The translations under genes were made by a program, and so were the position numbers. From contig OX485809.1 in assembly GCA_950295325.1 (NCBI GenBank), positions 7,874,001-7,938,000 on the forward strand: DNA of 64,000 nucleotides, in the 5' to 3' direction. The DNA is from Polytrichum commune (taxonomy: Eukaryota; Streptophyta; Polytrichopsida; Polytrichales; Polytrichaceae). Below the pieces are notes generated by a model, which worked only from the letters and a program-made list of their open reading frames with translations, was not told where the DNA came from and searched no databases. Shown here one piece after another: positions 20,964 to 34,949 of this stretch; the first letter of the stretch is position 1, and the number at the start of each line of letters is the position of its first letter.

Positions 20964-23900
20964 CGGAAGCCCTGCTGCGATGAAAAACCAAGGTTGAGCA
21001 TGAGGAAGAGAGAAAGGAGGTTCAAGACAAAGCAGGCGGAAGCCCTGCTGCGTTGGGGATTTTTGGTGTGTTTTAGGAGTTAGACGAAGGAAGATCGAAG
21101 CATGAACGTACTTGTGATCAACTGGGGGAACGGCGGAGGATTGTCACAGCCAGTTTGGGGTGCGTTCCGTAGATCTATGCAGGTGGTGAGTCTCGGTGAT
21201 CTGCGCCACTTATTTCGCTTCAATGGTTGTGCAAGGCAAATGGCTGTGACGGGTGTTGCAGGATCAAAGGCATTAAAGGTTGGTGGAGAAGAAAAGAGGC
21301 AAGAGGTTGTTGCGAGACATTAGGCTGGGGAAGGCGTGGGCTCGGAGGCCGGCTAGGTAGGGGTTGCGGTTGAAGTCTAGGTGTCTTGTTGGTTGCGGCA
21401 GATCATAACAAATCTGCTACAGGACCGGACTAGCATCGTCCCAGTTGGGGAAGCATCAAGCTTTACACACCACTTTTTTTTTTTTGTTCCTCGTATTAAT
21501 TTAGTCACAATACTTGTGTCGTTGTTGTGGTCGCAGTAGTAGTGGCGCAGTGCAACACAATTCATCATGCAATGGCCACAATTGGTAGGTTGAGAGGGGA
21601 TATTAATTATGGATGTGAGTGTTGGGCATTTGCTGGGTTTTTTTTTTCCTCGGTTGAAAGGGGAAGGGGTCCCGCATTCAATTTCTGGGCTTTGGTAACA
21701 ATTCCCAGTAGCGTTGGTAATGTCACTCTTGACTAAGCAAATGGATTCAGGGTCCATCAAGGTCATTGAGATCAGCATTGGGACAGTGGTTGTGCACAAG
21801 GGAGAGTACCGATTTGCACTTTTGAATTAAGCTTCAAAACATAGGGTAAATCACTACGGCATTGCAGAGAAGGAATATGGGTTGAGGGTGAGCTCTGAAA
21901 TAATAATAAAATAACTAGTTGTTTGCTATTATTCCATGTAGTGATTTAGTCAGTCCCCACAGTTGTTGAGCATGTACCCCACCCCTCCCCCCGAACTCGG
22001 TGATTGTACTGGGGAGAGATTATGAGCTTTTGCCAGCAACTCCGTGCTAGAATTCTCTAGGGTTGGAGCACTCTGGAGGGATAGGTTAGGTCAATTGAGT
22101 TAGTCTAGTTGAACTTTGTTGTCAAGCTTGAGATCACTGCGGAAAGAGGATGCGGTAGAATTCTATGACAAATGATCATGGAGCGATGGTCCTTGTTACT
22201 GAGGACTGGTGGTGAAGAACCTAGGATTCCGGCAACACTAAGTAGTCAAAGCTTTGATAAAGAAAGGAAAAGAAAAAAACCATTCCTGCATTGGTGAAGG
22301 TTGAGGATTATGGGCTTCCTTATCAGTAGGGTAGAACTCTCCCTTCAACATCTGCAATCATCCTTAGGGGAGGGGTGGTTGAATTCATGAAGCATGCTGG
22401 GGCAAAAAAAATTTTGAGGAGTAGAGTAAGTGCAATTGGTCGCAGTGAGCAGGGTTACCGCTAAGGAAGGTGGTCAATTGTGTCGTTGAGACAGAAAGTC
22501 TGTGAGTCAGTGTCGGGTAGAGATGCATGTGGGGTTCATTAAGTACTAAAGGAGTTTTCGGAAGGCATCCGAGGGTTAAAAGGAAAAACACACACAACAA
22601 GAGAACTGAAGAAAATGGTTTAGCAGTAAGTTGGGGCCCTGGAGGGAAATTACTTGTGTGTGTGTGGGTGTGTGAGTGCAGGACTCTCAGAATTTGCCAC
22701 TGAGATGGAGTGGGTTGATGAAGATACGGTTGTGGTAGGGGAGTCTGCCATGACCCAGCTGGGAGGACAAAATTGACACAGAGGAAGGAGGACATCAAAG
22801 GAGCATTGGATTAGGCGTTAATTGCATGGAAAATATGGAAGAGGCTCTTGTCGCGCCCACGGCTAAGGGGGAGCACAAAGCTGCAATGAGGGAGTAGGAC
22901 GTGGAGTCCAATGTGTGAGAAGAAGGGGGAAGAAGTTGATTTGGGTAATTGTTGAGAGAAATGAGATCTTTGATAGAAGGGGATAGGCCGGGCAATTCAT
23001 CGACATTATAACATGACCAAGCATTTGTAAATGCTTGCATGATTCAATAAAAGGGTGTTCTACACACCAGTTCACCCACAATTCAAGGGAACAAAGATGC
23101 ATGTGTAAGTGATGACTTAGGATATGTGGTGAAGGATTCTCTACCTGGACTAGGACGCATTCAAAGGGGGAAGGATTCTTGCTCACACCCGGACATTGAG
23201 TGAGAGAAGGTGTAACTTCATGGAGAGAATGTAGGGTTTGGAAGGATGTTACCCAAGCCATTTCCGCTCGTATCTTTTGAGGATGACCTACTAAAGTAAT
23301 GCCATAAGTTGAAACTCAAGTCCACTGCACCATCTTATTGTGTCTTTGTTCGGGTTGAGGATTTCATCCCCTAGACAATTGATACTTTAGAAGTAGCTCA
23401 TTGTTGAGCAATCATCTAAGGCATCAACAAACTCCTCATTATAGGAAATTAGCATCCCGAGCAAAAGTTATAGGAGGAGAAGGTTGAGAGTTGGCAATCG
23501 CTACACCTTGGGGTGTCGAGGAGGTTGGCTCCACATATGAGTCCTCCTCATGTGTGTGAAGGTTGGCAATGATGTGACAATTCTCCTAGAGTGATTGGTT
23601 CAACTTTGGATGTACATCACCACTCCTATCATCACCCATGTCTTTGATACATAGCGTCCATGGAGATTCCAACGACGTGGAATCCGATCCAACACCATGA
23701 TTTACTAGAGTGGAGGAGGAGTCAAGCACTTGAGAGAAAAGAATAATAACAAAAGCATAAGGAGAGTCACCTTTCCTTTGCTTCTTGGTAAGAACCCACC
23801 TCATCCGCCCTTCATTTCATGCATGCAGCCTTTACATTCTACTTGTTGCTGGGTTCACATAGAGTTATCATTTCCACGAAATTGGGTACCTTTTACACAA

Positions 23901-25007
23901 AAATCATCTCAAAATATCTCCAAATTCCACGGCCATAGGCACTCTTTCGATCGAATTCGGCCACTACAATTCCAATTATTTGCTCTCCGCTCTCCGCTCT
24001 ACACTCACACTACTAAGTTTCCCTGCCACCTTGCAAGGTGACCAAAGCGCACCACTGGGCCCTAACTCAAAAGCTTAGATCCCCCTTGAAGAAACTGCCA
24101 CCATTTTGAATCAATGGTAGGTTTTGGTGTCTTAGCCTTAGGAGAGTATCCCAAGGTCGTGGGGACGGAGCTAATTCTTTGTGCCCCCTTCAATTTCCCA
24201 TGTTGTCTTGCCACTTGAGGTTTCTTGTTATGACCTAACGATTTGAAATTTTGTGCATGTGTCCTTAGTCTACGATGTATGAGGGTGAAACCATTGTTCA
24301 TCTATTACTCCAATCATTTTAGCAAATATGAAATCAATGTTTTTGGTAAAAACATGAAATGTTTTGGGTTCAAAGATATATTATCAATATAATGTCAATA
24401 TGTTAACAAATTTATCTTGTTAAATGTTTGAAATTTTTATCTGACTATAAATAAACAAATATTATTCTAAGTGACCCTAATCTAGTTCCCACAAATTAAA
24501 TTACTGTGGACCACAATATTTTCTACCCATGCCAATTTTTAATGCATAGCAATAGATATAAATGGCGGACGTACACAAATCATTACTTCTAGCTCACCTA
24601 CGTAACATAAGTACGAAATGTATGTTTACTTTCGTTGACTTGAGTTGGGAACTAGAAATTGATGAGTGGGCCCTTATTCATATCGCAAACACAAAAGTAC
24701 CATTATACTCTTTCTATTTTTTTCTAGTCAACGTGTTGTCATAAAGTTGTGAGCATGTCATGATGAGATGACATGCATTCAGAAGGGTTTGGTGACAATT
24801 AAAGATATTGTTTCTTACTCCAACCGTATGAATACAATATAGATTTCACCCCTCAGGATTGTATTCTAAAACCAACACTAAATCAAGTCTTCAAATCATA
24901 CAGTAGAATATGTCTTTGACATGAGAACCACTATTCTGACACGAGACAATACAATTTGTCCATAACTCCGTTGTGCAAACCCGTTCCTAGTTCACATATG
25001 AGCTCAC
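20964..25007. other. Region without supported genes between two solo LTRs
   Basis: Nothing convincing is seen. The open frames here (for example 21377-21799, 22385-22798 and 22863-23261) show no domain, and their composition looks random. The phrase GCGGAAGCCCTGCTGCG occurs twice (about 20964 and 21038), a short direct repeat. Confidence 0.5.
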
Positions 25008-25012
25008 AACTA

Positions 25013-26693
25013 TGTCAGCCTCAGACCCTCGCCCTTATGCATTGTAGTCCGGGTGAGAGCCTGAGGCTCACATGTGTGTTAGAAGATAATACCCCGCTCA
25101 AGGGATGGTGATCCCACATTCCCACTATAATATTATCACATTCACTATTTTACTCCAAGAAAATGCACTTACAAGCATTAAAAAATGCTAGTCCACGCGA
25201 TGAGCATGCTCACCTTTTCACTAGTCTAATCTCACCCACTACCTTACTACCTTTCTCCCACTACTTATAAACTCAACTAAATAAGTGTCACACCACCACC
25301 CTACCCCTAATCAGAACTCACTTACACATTTGACTTCCCAGCCCTTAAGCACATTCGGGATTGGACTCAATCACCAACCCCCTAGCCACAGTCCTTCCAA
25401 CCGGCCTCCTAGTTCCTCCAGTAGCCTTGTGCGCAACCCTTGGTCGCTACCCTGTCATCCTGGCCTTAGGTAGTGCAGCCGAGCCTACTATCAACTCCCT
25501 CCGAGCATCACCTTTCCTCTCCTGCCTCTGTTGCACTATCCTCTGCCCTATTGCCCTCTTAGTGGTCTCTTTCGGCAATTCAGAGTTGGCATGCCTCTTC
25601 CGGTGCTCAACCTGTGATCATCTCCCATTTCCCACCCGAGCTCCTACCTGCTTGTGCACTAACCACCCAATTGAGGGTCTCCTCACAATTCAGCATTTTC
25701 CCCAACCTCCTGTGCACTTGGCTGCAATTCCCTTGCAGCACTCCAAGTTTCATTCCCTGCTACTACCACCTGGATTGCAGTCACGCATTCTTCCACCGGA
25801 GATTGCCGCCTCCTCCTCATTCGCACATTCCACTCACACTTCACACATATGTGCTGGACTGCATTGGTGGAGGCTACCAGGGACTTGCGGTCTCTCACGA
25901 CCTCAACCTTCCGGCAGATTGCCTCTTACCGCATAGCTGACCACTAATGTGGCTGGCTAGTTATGCCAGAATTCTCCCAGCCTTGAGCGGCATTGTGTAG
26001 TCACAGATTTAGCTGCACATATCGTGTCCATTCCGATCCTCCCCACCCTCTTCTGTGCCTAGGGCCGCCACCCTTCCAGCCACCGTCAAAATTCTGAGAG
26101 AGAGTCTCTGCTCCTCCCGCCAGCCTTCCAGCACCCCCTGCTTCCCGACTCCGGCAATCCAGATCCAATCCCAACTGGAAGAGGGACACCACCAGTCCTA
26201 AAACGGACACTGAAAAAGCCTAAAACAACCAGCTTAAAGCCTAACCAACCCCAACTCCCGTTTACGAGAGACTTGAGCTCAAGCACCGTAATAACTTGTA
26301 TTAAACTTAATCACTCATTTTTTAGTTTTCTCATTACTCACCTCCCTATTCCCAACATTGTCACAACCCACATCCCCACTTCTAAAACATGCCAACTAAA
26401 ACCACCTTCACACACTTGTCCTACCCGGCTACTCACACCACACAATTACTAAGTTCTAATTGTTGCCTCCCAAGGTTGAGGGCGCCTGTGAATGCGGTTC
26501 TTGAGCTCACATGCCTTTCAACTTAATACTTTGAGCAACACATCTAACCCTACCCAACTCCAACTAACACATTACAACTAACTTTTCCCGACTTTGAACT
26601 CGAGTCCCTTTTAACCATTCCCACAATGCCAATGCTAAGTTTTTAGTAATTTTTGAGAGTAAGAAGATATGTGAACACAACTTTGGGCTCACA
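25013..26693 (-). mobile_element. Solo LTR, family A copy 2, inverted
   Basis: Read on the minus strand it starts TGTGAGCCCAAAG and ends GGCTGACA. A perfect 5-bp duplication AACTA flanks it at 25008-25012 and 26694-26698. The terminal blocks TTCACATATCTTCTTA (near the start) and CACATGTGAGCCTCAGGCTCTC, CCCGGACT, AAGGGCGAGGGTCTGAGGCTGACA (near the end) match copy 1 at 19077-20958. A 191-codon frame at 25361-25936 is unlikely to be a gene. Confidence 0.82.
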
Positions 26694-26698
26694 AACTA

Positions 26699-28360
26699 TG
26701 ATCAAGGTGAAGTGCCCCTCGTGCCCCTCGTGCCCCTCATGCATGCCAATGCATGTGGTTGGCATCGTCTCTCTCATGTGAGATCATAACCTCCACGCCT
26801 TTAAGGATTAGAATATCACGATTCATAATTAGCATACCAATCATCTTGTTCAATACGAGATGTGACCCCTCCTTCATGCTTTGCTTGTGAGAGTTTCGCC
26901 ATGTCATCCTCATCTCCACGTGAGCACCCCAAAAAGGCTATGTAGACCCTAGAAGGAATTTTACATACTTTTTCATGCCACACATTGACGAGAGACACTT
27001 CAAGGGACTTTCCACATCAATACATTCGTTACCACTCTTTATAGAAAGGCCCACGTGGCTTGGGAAAGATATATTGACACCTTTGTATGATGTTAGCCAA
27101 TGAGGTTGGATATTGACACGTGTATGATGGAGTGATGAAGCGAGTGGGGCTTGCCATGTGGCTTCGATTCCACCAAGCTTCCAAATCAAAGCTTGGGTAG
27201 TAAGGTCCTTAAGTTGCCCTTAGAGTCATCTGAGCTAGATTCGAGCCCTTGGAATATTCATGCCCTTTAGAAACTAATTTCAAACAATTATGGAAGTGGT
27301 TCTATAAGATTCACAAACTTGTGAGGAGTCCGTGACTCCATCCGAGAGGCTCAATTGAATTGGGCCCCTCCATGTATAAAATGTGTATTTGAGCTACATA
27401 GTATTCCAGTTTTATTGGTTAAATGTGTTGAAAGCAACTCTATTTAAACTTCACTTATTCTTCAAGATCACTTTTCAAATTGGTTGATTTAAAAAATGTT
27501 ATTAATTTTTTTTTGGGTTTCAATATACATTCAATACATACCCTGGGTGGTATTGGATGTAAATACACTCTTGATTGTAAATCTCATGTATGAGGATATT
27601 TTTATTTTTTCCATGCCAAAAAGATGATGCATTAAAAAAATTTATAATTAAAAAATTAAAAAAATATGACTCTATGACTTGGTGGGGTTCATATAGGTTG
27701 TACATTAAGCCCTTTGGTCTTCTAAGGGTGTGCCGTATGTGACATTGTTAATCAACATACTAAGTATGTATTCACATCCTTGGGCACGCAGGGGTTGTTT
27801 ACACTAGGGACCATGAAGTCGTTTCAAGGCCTTGTAAAAACTGTGATTGGTTGTTGAACTTGTCCCAGTATCAATTCAATTCACACCAAGGATAAAATGT
27901 CACAATGTCCATGGAGTTCGAGGTCCCCAAAAGACATATTTTAAGGCCTACATTTTCCAGTGACGTGGTCCAACAGGTTTTGCAGTGGGAGAGGCAAAAG
28001 AGGTGCTCTCATAGAAAAAGGCTAGGGCCCATGACAAAGAAATGTTATTATAATAATTATGGGGAAGAGAAGATGAAGACAAGAGAAGACAAGAGAATGG
28101 TCAAACTTGATTTTTCTTTTCTTTCCTTTCAAAACTGCCTTTTTTGGGCATATTTAAAAAACAATAATCAACACATCCATTTTTTGGTGCATGGTCATCC
28201 CTCCTGGTCCACATTTGGTGTACACCTTGTGAGGGGGCCCAAAGGCTTTGTAAATTTGATTGTTTAAGAAACCGGACTGTGGAAAAAGGCCATCTTCCAT
28301 GGTCCGACTTCATGGTCCGTCCCTTGGGGGTCGTGTATTTGGAACCAAATTGTAAAGGAC
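26699..28360. other. AT-rich stretch without a supported gene
   Basis: I see no gene. A triple GTGCCCCTC repeat lies at about 26712-26738, and A/T homopolymers lie near 27507 and 27640. Confidence 0.5.
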
Positions 28361-28364
28361 ACTA

Positions 28365-28877
28365 ATGCTCCCTCCCCACTTGACATTAGCAAATAACCAA
28401 AGACTTCCCTAAAACCCGGGTAAAGCTCCCTCGGTTATAGTGGACACGTCCGGCTATCCCAATGCACCTACAAGAACTTGCTCCGGAGATTTCCAAGTAG
28501 GTTTTAGTTAAGTAGCTTTCACACATGTTCATTGTTTTATCTACCAACCAATGAATGTTGGATAGTTTTTGTCCCATCCCCAAATGCCTTAATACTTACC
28601 ATCGGTTTTTGTTAATGGAGCTCCTCGTGCCCTCATAGCTAAGACTAAAAGCAACCAATCACAAGAGCGGGAGGCAACACTTTTAGAGGTCCTACATTCT
28701 TGCCTCATGTCTAGGTACCGATGGGAGGGTCGGTAGTTTTAGCTTAAAACCTCCACTTTTAAACCATGCCACATCATTTGCCAACTAGGCTCGGCACTAG
28801 ATAATGTCGATGGTGTGAACGCTCATTTTTAAGAACCCACTTTTAGGCTTAGCTAATGTCAAGTGGGGAGGGGGCAT
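28365..28877. mobile_element. Candidate MITE with ~25-bp terminal inverted repeats
   Basis: The left end ATGCTCCCTCCCCACTTGAC continues ATTAGC. The right end is its complement with one difference in about 25 bp (GCTAATGTCAAGTGGGGAGGGGGCAT). The 513-bp interior has no ORF. A clean target duplication was not found: the 9-bp flanks AAGGACACT and AAGGTGTAT agree only in part. It may be Mutator-like. Confidence 0.55.
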
Positions 28878-30120
28878 AAGGTGTATTCAACTATTCGAAA
28901 CACTCCATTTGATAGATAGACGAGTGGATGTCTGACAAGCTTGGTTTTGAAACAGTCCCTTAGCTAAGAACGAGATTATATAGCTGAAGCACTTGGTCAT
29001 GTGCATGGGGAGGGAGGCCCTAGTATATAGGAACTCAAACACTCTCCACCAATTCCACTCTCACGTGTTCCCAAAGAATCCGCGGGGCTTATTGGGTGCC
29101 TTTTAGATATTAGGCATTTACAATTATGTATTCTCAACCAACTTTATCAACGAAGACCTTACCTCAACTCTATCAATTGTGTGTCCCACTTTGCACAATT
29201 TTACATGGTGCAATAATGCATACATTTTGCCGGCCGAGTCATTGAAGCTCCACAAATGGAGTTAACTTGAAAATGTAGAAAAGCCCAATGGGTAAGAAGG
29301 AGGGCCGATTGTATGAATGATGTCCTTGTGCCGTTTCCTTCCTATGACTTAAACAAGAGAAGATGTTCTAGGTATGGCTTTAGGGTTCATAAAGCCCCTT
29401 CGTAAATGTTTAGGCGATCTTAAGCGTTAAGGGATACGACAATCTTTCATCGGTCGAAATAGGAGATTCCTAGTTGGTAAGCAAGGACCTATCCTATGAG
29501 AGTATGAGAGTGCAATGATGAATGGGGCGGGTGCTATATGGATCCAATGAGACACCCCTCCCCTTTGTCTTATTCGATCTTATCAAAACACTTTGAAGGT
29601 CATAGTAGGGTTTCCCTCCAACACAACATATAACTAAAGGTACAATCAACGTCTTTTCATCAAAGTCAAACATGTTTTGCTTCAATTCATCGAACTTGGG
29701 ATCGATGCACTTGCATCGATCCAACACTCCTTAAACATCATTATAAATCGTCAACCGTAGGGCGAAACACCTTAAAAAAGAAGAACACATGGGCTTTCGA
29801 GATATTTTGGAGGATGATTTTGTACAGTGCGGATGATAAGTTGATGTTACTACTAATAAGACATAGGTGTGTCCCTTAGATGTTTTTGGCTTATTGAGCT
29901 TAACTATGGGTAGACTTTGTGTTGTTTCATGATTACAAGACAAAATAGAATCTTAAAAAGGAGTTTGCCTTCTTTATAAATCACGGCAAAAGAAGATACG
30001 TCTTGACATCATTTGAGGCAATGGACCACTCTCTTCCGTGCAAAAGCTGTCCTAATAACTAAGGACATCCTTAACCATCACATTCCTTGTCCACTAACAT
30101 AAAACTTGTAATATAATAGT
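28878..30120. other. Region without a supported gene
   Basis: No gene or clear repeat was recognised. Short open frames at 29494-29727 and 29731-29943 show no domain. Confidence 0.5.
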
Positions 30121-30266
30121 CCACCCACACTTACCGGTGTGGGTCACCAGTGAATGGTTCCTACCAGCAAGGGCCACTTTTAGAGTTGGTTTAGCCAGTG
30201 AGAGCCATTGCATGCAATCAATGCCGGTCCTCACCGTTCATTGGTGGCCTGCACTAGTGTGGGTGG
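30121..30266. repeat. Short inverted-repeat element
   Basis: CCACCCACACT at the left and AGTGTGGGTGG at the right are perfect complements. Further inside, TCACCAGTGAATGGT pairs imperfectly with ACCGTTCATTGGTGG. The 146-bp unit looks like a small foldback MITE. No target duplication was confirmed. Confidence 0.5.
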
Positions 30267-30895
30267 GTTATAAGAAGGGGGTGAACTTGCAAAGACACTC
30301 TCATGAGTGTAGAGCCAAAAAAAGAAAAGAAAAGGGATCTATCATGTAATTTTTGGTCCCAATGTTGAACTTCCTACATGTAATAAAGTAATTCTTTATT
30401 AAATTGGAGTTTTGGCATGTTGAAAGGTAAACAAATGAGTTTGGCCCCCATTAAATGGATATGCAAAACGACCAACTCTCCACATTGATTCCAAGCACAC
30501 ACCAAAAACTTACCAGAGATGGGATGTTTTTATGCAAAACAACCAACTCTCGACCAAAACTACGGATGAATCAAATGATAAAATTTCATATTTTACTTTT
30601 TTCCTACTCTTTGAATTGGGAATTCTATTCGTGATATTTGCAATTGAATGCCTGATTGCATCAAGCTACTTAAGATAGTTGGACAAACTCTGCCACTTTG
30701 ACTATTTCGATTAATTTTGAAAGAATAATTTTACTTTAAGCATTTTTCAAAAGTGCACATGACCATAAGCAATGGGTTGCATCGTTATTCTTGTTGTTTG
30801 TACATTGTGTTGTTTGTTGCACAAAGGAAATTGCAATCTCCCATAATTGTGTTTCAACCACATGGCATTCAAAAGTATGTGTGTAATGGCAAAAC

Positions 30896-31050
30896 ATTAT
30901 TCAAATCCATAATAGTCTTATGTGGGACTGATAGTATTCCACAAAATATTTTTGTATATTACCCGCATTAAGACTGAATGTGGGAAATACATAAGAATAT
31001 TCTGTGGAATATCATCAATCCCACAGAAGACTATTATGGATTTCAATAAT
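30896..31050. repeat. Foldback element with arms of about 70 bp
   Basis: The two halves are near-complementary across the whole 155 bp. The left arm includes AAATCCATAATAGTCTTATG and TATTCCACA.AATATT. The right arm includes TGTGGAATATCA and CAGAAGACTATTATGGATTT. The arms meet with almost no loop. It is most likely a hairpin MITE; a precursor of small RNA is possible. Confidence 0.65.
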
Positions 31051-34000
31051 ATTATCAAGGATTTGTCATTATATATTTCTTGTCTTGTTTTTCCCAACCA
31101 AATTGTTATGAACATACATGTGTGCATGATGTGTTAGTGGTGCAAGTGTTACTCTCTTATGCATCATTGTTCATGGAAAATTGGATTCCCCATATTTCTT
31201 TGACCCCAATTTATGTACACAAATTTGGAGCGGAAAAGTAACCAAAAAAACCGATTTTCTTGTGTGTTCCTTGGGATGGTCACATGTGAAAGAGCACCCT
31301 AACCATGACACACATGCCAATCACATGGGCCCACATGGCATGGTTTAGTGCATCCAATCACCCATGTGAAGGGCCCCAACGGCTTCCCATAAGCGGGTAC
31401 ACACATCCAATTCCAACACAACAATAATATGGACACCTATATTTGAGTGGTATTTGGTCAACCGAGGATCTAAGAACAAGCACAAGAAATACACATGTTC
31501 ACAAGAGATCGGACTACGTGCTCAAAATATGTTGAACATTCTAAGTTTAATGGTCAACATGATTGGGGAAACTTGTGCGACCACATAATGCCAACACATG
31601 ATCTTCACTTTGAAAATGAATAAGGTATTTGTACAAGCCACAAATTTGTTGAGGCAAATGGCTACGGGCACGATGCAAATTTGCTAATCACCTCACACTA
31701 ATGGTCCCGCCAAATTGCCCCACCAATTTGCTAAGGTGTACCAAGCAATGCTTTGCTAATTAATATATAACAATCACGTGATTTCCACCAACACCATGTC
31801 ATTGGTGGCCTGTACCAACACCCCATCATATCATTGGACAGTGGCTGAGTATCCCTATCTCTAGGGATAATAAATTATGCAACTTTTGCTCTTATAATGC
31901 AGTTGAAATGAGGCACACTTTGTGTTGGAATGTCTCCTATAGAACCCATTAGAGAAAAAATTCTGTCATTATTTAAGAACGTAGTATTAGGAAGCTCAAG
32001 CCTTCTTTCAATTGGACCAACAAGTTGACATTAGCCTCTATCTAACCGAGGCTACTGTACTTTGCCACTCTAAGGAATTAGTGAGTTTGAAACCATCATG
32101 ATGTACTTTCAATCTCATTAGTCTTTTGGCTTCATGAACTTTAAATTCAATTTCATTTCATATCATTCACGGGTGGACTTCTATTGAACTGCACATCATT
32201 TTGGCATCTTCCATTACTGCATTGATGGTGATCCTTAACAATTACATTATAATCATCTACAAGGTAAAATTTATTTTGTGAAGGGCTTGGTGGGTGGAAA
32301 TAATTGGGATTACTAATACGTAGGATGATAAAGGGCTTGATGCCACCATAATATTATTCAACTGAGTCTGTACGTTGGGCAAGGCCGGGAATTCTATTCG
32401 GAATTATACTTTGTTTATTCTCACAACAAAGCACTGCATCGATAAATTCATGCTAAAAAACTTGGATAAAATAATATACTGATATTATTAAAATGAAACA
32501 GTTGATAGCAAATGAATAATGTTATGACCATCTATACTAGAAGGAAAAAAGAACTAAGAAAGTGCCCAACCCCGAATGTAAAAGCTATTGGAGCTTCTCA
32601 TTAGTATTGTAAGAAAGAGACAGAGGGTTAATTAATGGCTCAAATTCCTTCTCACTGCTATCTCTTAGGGCCACTTCACACACGAGACTGATAGCCGTGA
32701 CCATTACAATTCAAGCACTCTCATTGGTGGAAAAGGCGGAGCCAATCCAAGTTTGCTTTACACTACACTTGAGGGACCAACGGAGTATATGAATGCAAGA
32801 TGGATGTAAAGTCTACATGGATTCCTACATGGCATCAAATGGATCATGTTTCATGGTCACTTGGACTATTTTCAAAAACCATCTTTGGGAGGTAGACCTA
32901 ACACAAAAATCGGGAGACCATGGCACTCCGAATGCTCACAACTGTTGATTTATTTTATTTTATCATGTGTGAGGACTCACATGAATAGAACTTCCTTGAA
33001 ATAACATATGGGTGAGGGCATGGTCACATATGACTTCACACTACACTTGAGGATCCGTGACCACACTACATGACTTTGAAGGTGTTTTCGGATGGTCTTT
33101 GGGCACTTTCTTTTGGGCTGAATGACTGAAACTTTAATGGTTGAGCACTTCGGAGTTCATCACAAAGGGCATAAGCTATTCCTGTCTTTACGCCGTCAAT
33201 GGAAATAATTCATCTAAGAGTTTTTTTTGGGCCATCAAGATGTGCACCCGGACTTCGACAACGAGTTATTTGAGGGTAGAAACTAGAAGAATGTGATGAA
33301 AACTTGAATCTTAGATACTTTGAGAAGCAGTGTGGACAAATAGCTAAATATGTGTGTGTGTGTGTGTGTGTGTCTTTGTTTTGTTTATTTGACAAATAAT
33401 CGAGTGTGTATGCAAAATGTTCATGTCACAAAAGTTTTAAAACTAATATACCATAGGGTTCAATAGGTTTGGGAATCAGAATTAATATACTTTAGGGCCC
33501 CACACTATGGATGAGCACCATTGGATGACATTTTATGAATGTCTCGTGGTAGTTGGATGTAATTTGTCAAGTTAGATGCTGGAAGGGCTCCTGATGGGTT
33601 TGTGGGAGCTCTTCAAAGTTTTCATGTTTGTGCACACTCCCTTTATCTTGCGAACTTGGCGAATGTTGGTGGTTAAATGTTGAAGGTGGACACGGGTAGA
33701 TCACTCCATTGTCAAGTTGAACACCACGTGCGACCAAAAAAATCTTCTTTTGGTAAGTTGCACCACCAAAATGGGTCAAAATTTTATCAAATTTTTTTTA
33801 TGAGTAGATTTACACAATACCTATGACATAGTTAAAAGTGGTAACTAAATTTTATGATTTGTTTTTTTTCATAAAACATACCATTTCTAACTAGAATGAC
33901 ACAGAATTGAACTAAAAAAATTACTAAAAAAAATAAAGATGACTAAAAATTTCAAAAAAGTATACAAAAGATACTATCAATGGTTATGTATATGTAGAAA

Positions 34001-34540
34001 AAATATCATAAATTTTAAAATTATATATGGCATGTAATATAGGGGTAGCAAACTTTGTCCGCACGTGGTGTCAACTTGACAATGAAGTGACCTCCCCGTG
34101 AAGGTGGATAGTGGGAACATGCGTATAGTTGTGCTCCTGAGGTGTGCCCATCCCAAGCTTCATTTTTCCTACTTTTGGTTTTTGCTTGCTTGTTATATGG
34201 GCAAGGTTTAGGGTTTTGAATTCTTGTTGTGATTTCTCACATTCTTTTGGGACCCATTGTCGACGTAGAGGAGGGAGCCAAGGTGGGGAAGAGGCATTCA
34301 TATGAGTGTCACCAACTGCTCTTCAAAGTATTTGGTTTAGGTGAGGTTGCTAGTCACAAACCAGGTTTGCAAAGTCTTTGAAGTTGAAATTGTTGTCACC
34401 TGCTAATGCCTATGCAGTCAAGAACTTATTGGATCTTGCAAGTGTGTTGAGGGCAACACATATGCAAAACTTAGACATGTACTTGAAGGTATTCATATTG
34501 TAGATTGGCCCTTCAAGTTATTTGATATTGAGGGTAGATG
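31051..34540. other. Region without a supported gene
   Basis: No gene was supported. A (TG)n microsatellite lies at about 33350-33373. Several low-complexity A/T runs occur near 33840-34020. Confidence 0.5.
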
Positions 34541-34544
34541 CTAG

Positions 34545-34949
34545 ATTAACTATAAGCTTGAGGGGCTTAATAGACTTTCTTCGGATGTATATGATCTGCC
34601 ATTAGTTGATCCCAACCTTGAATTTAAAATGCGCATGTGTGCAGTTGACCTAGATTTTAATTCTGGCTCCAAACAAACTCTAGAGTGCATAGCAGAGGAT
34701 GCTGAAATCCAAGATCTTGCCCCTCTTGATGACTCTGACCAACCATTGCCTTCACATGTTAGTCCTAGAGTTAGTGGTGAGAGCACAAACCATGTGGCAT
34801 ATGACATGAAGTCCACATTTGTGAGTGCCGAGGTTACAGTTAGATACTTGCTAGCCAAAGAGAAACTTAGGAAATTTCTAAAACTAATAATCCTAGACAA
34901 TCACCAATGGCACTTGGGGTCTTCGACTAGAATTATGTGGGTGTATTAA
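34545..34949 (+). pseudogene. Coding-like fragment, unrecognised
   Basis: A frame just downstream of a TAG at 34542 reads INYKLEGLNRLSSDVYDLPL, then MRMCAVDLDFNSGSKQTLEC, then an acidic and polar stretch, then YLLAKEKLRKFLKL. Composition is protein-like and the frame is open for about 134 codons. Stops upstream suggest a decayed gene or element fragment. No family was recognised. Confidence 0.3.

Noticed and set aside
18750-23192. A 4.4-kb LTR element starting TGTGAGCCC with flank CCCGG and ending ...GCTCACA before CCCGG
   Set aside because: The 5-bp match could be chance at this distance, the end does not match the family end GGCTGACA, and no internal homology was seen.
25361-25936. 191-codon plus-strand frame
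   Set aside because: It lies inside a solo LTR, has no domain, and its Pro/Leu/Ser-rich composition follows local C-rich DNA.
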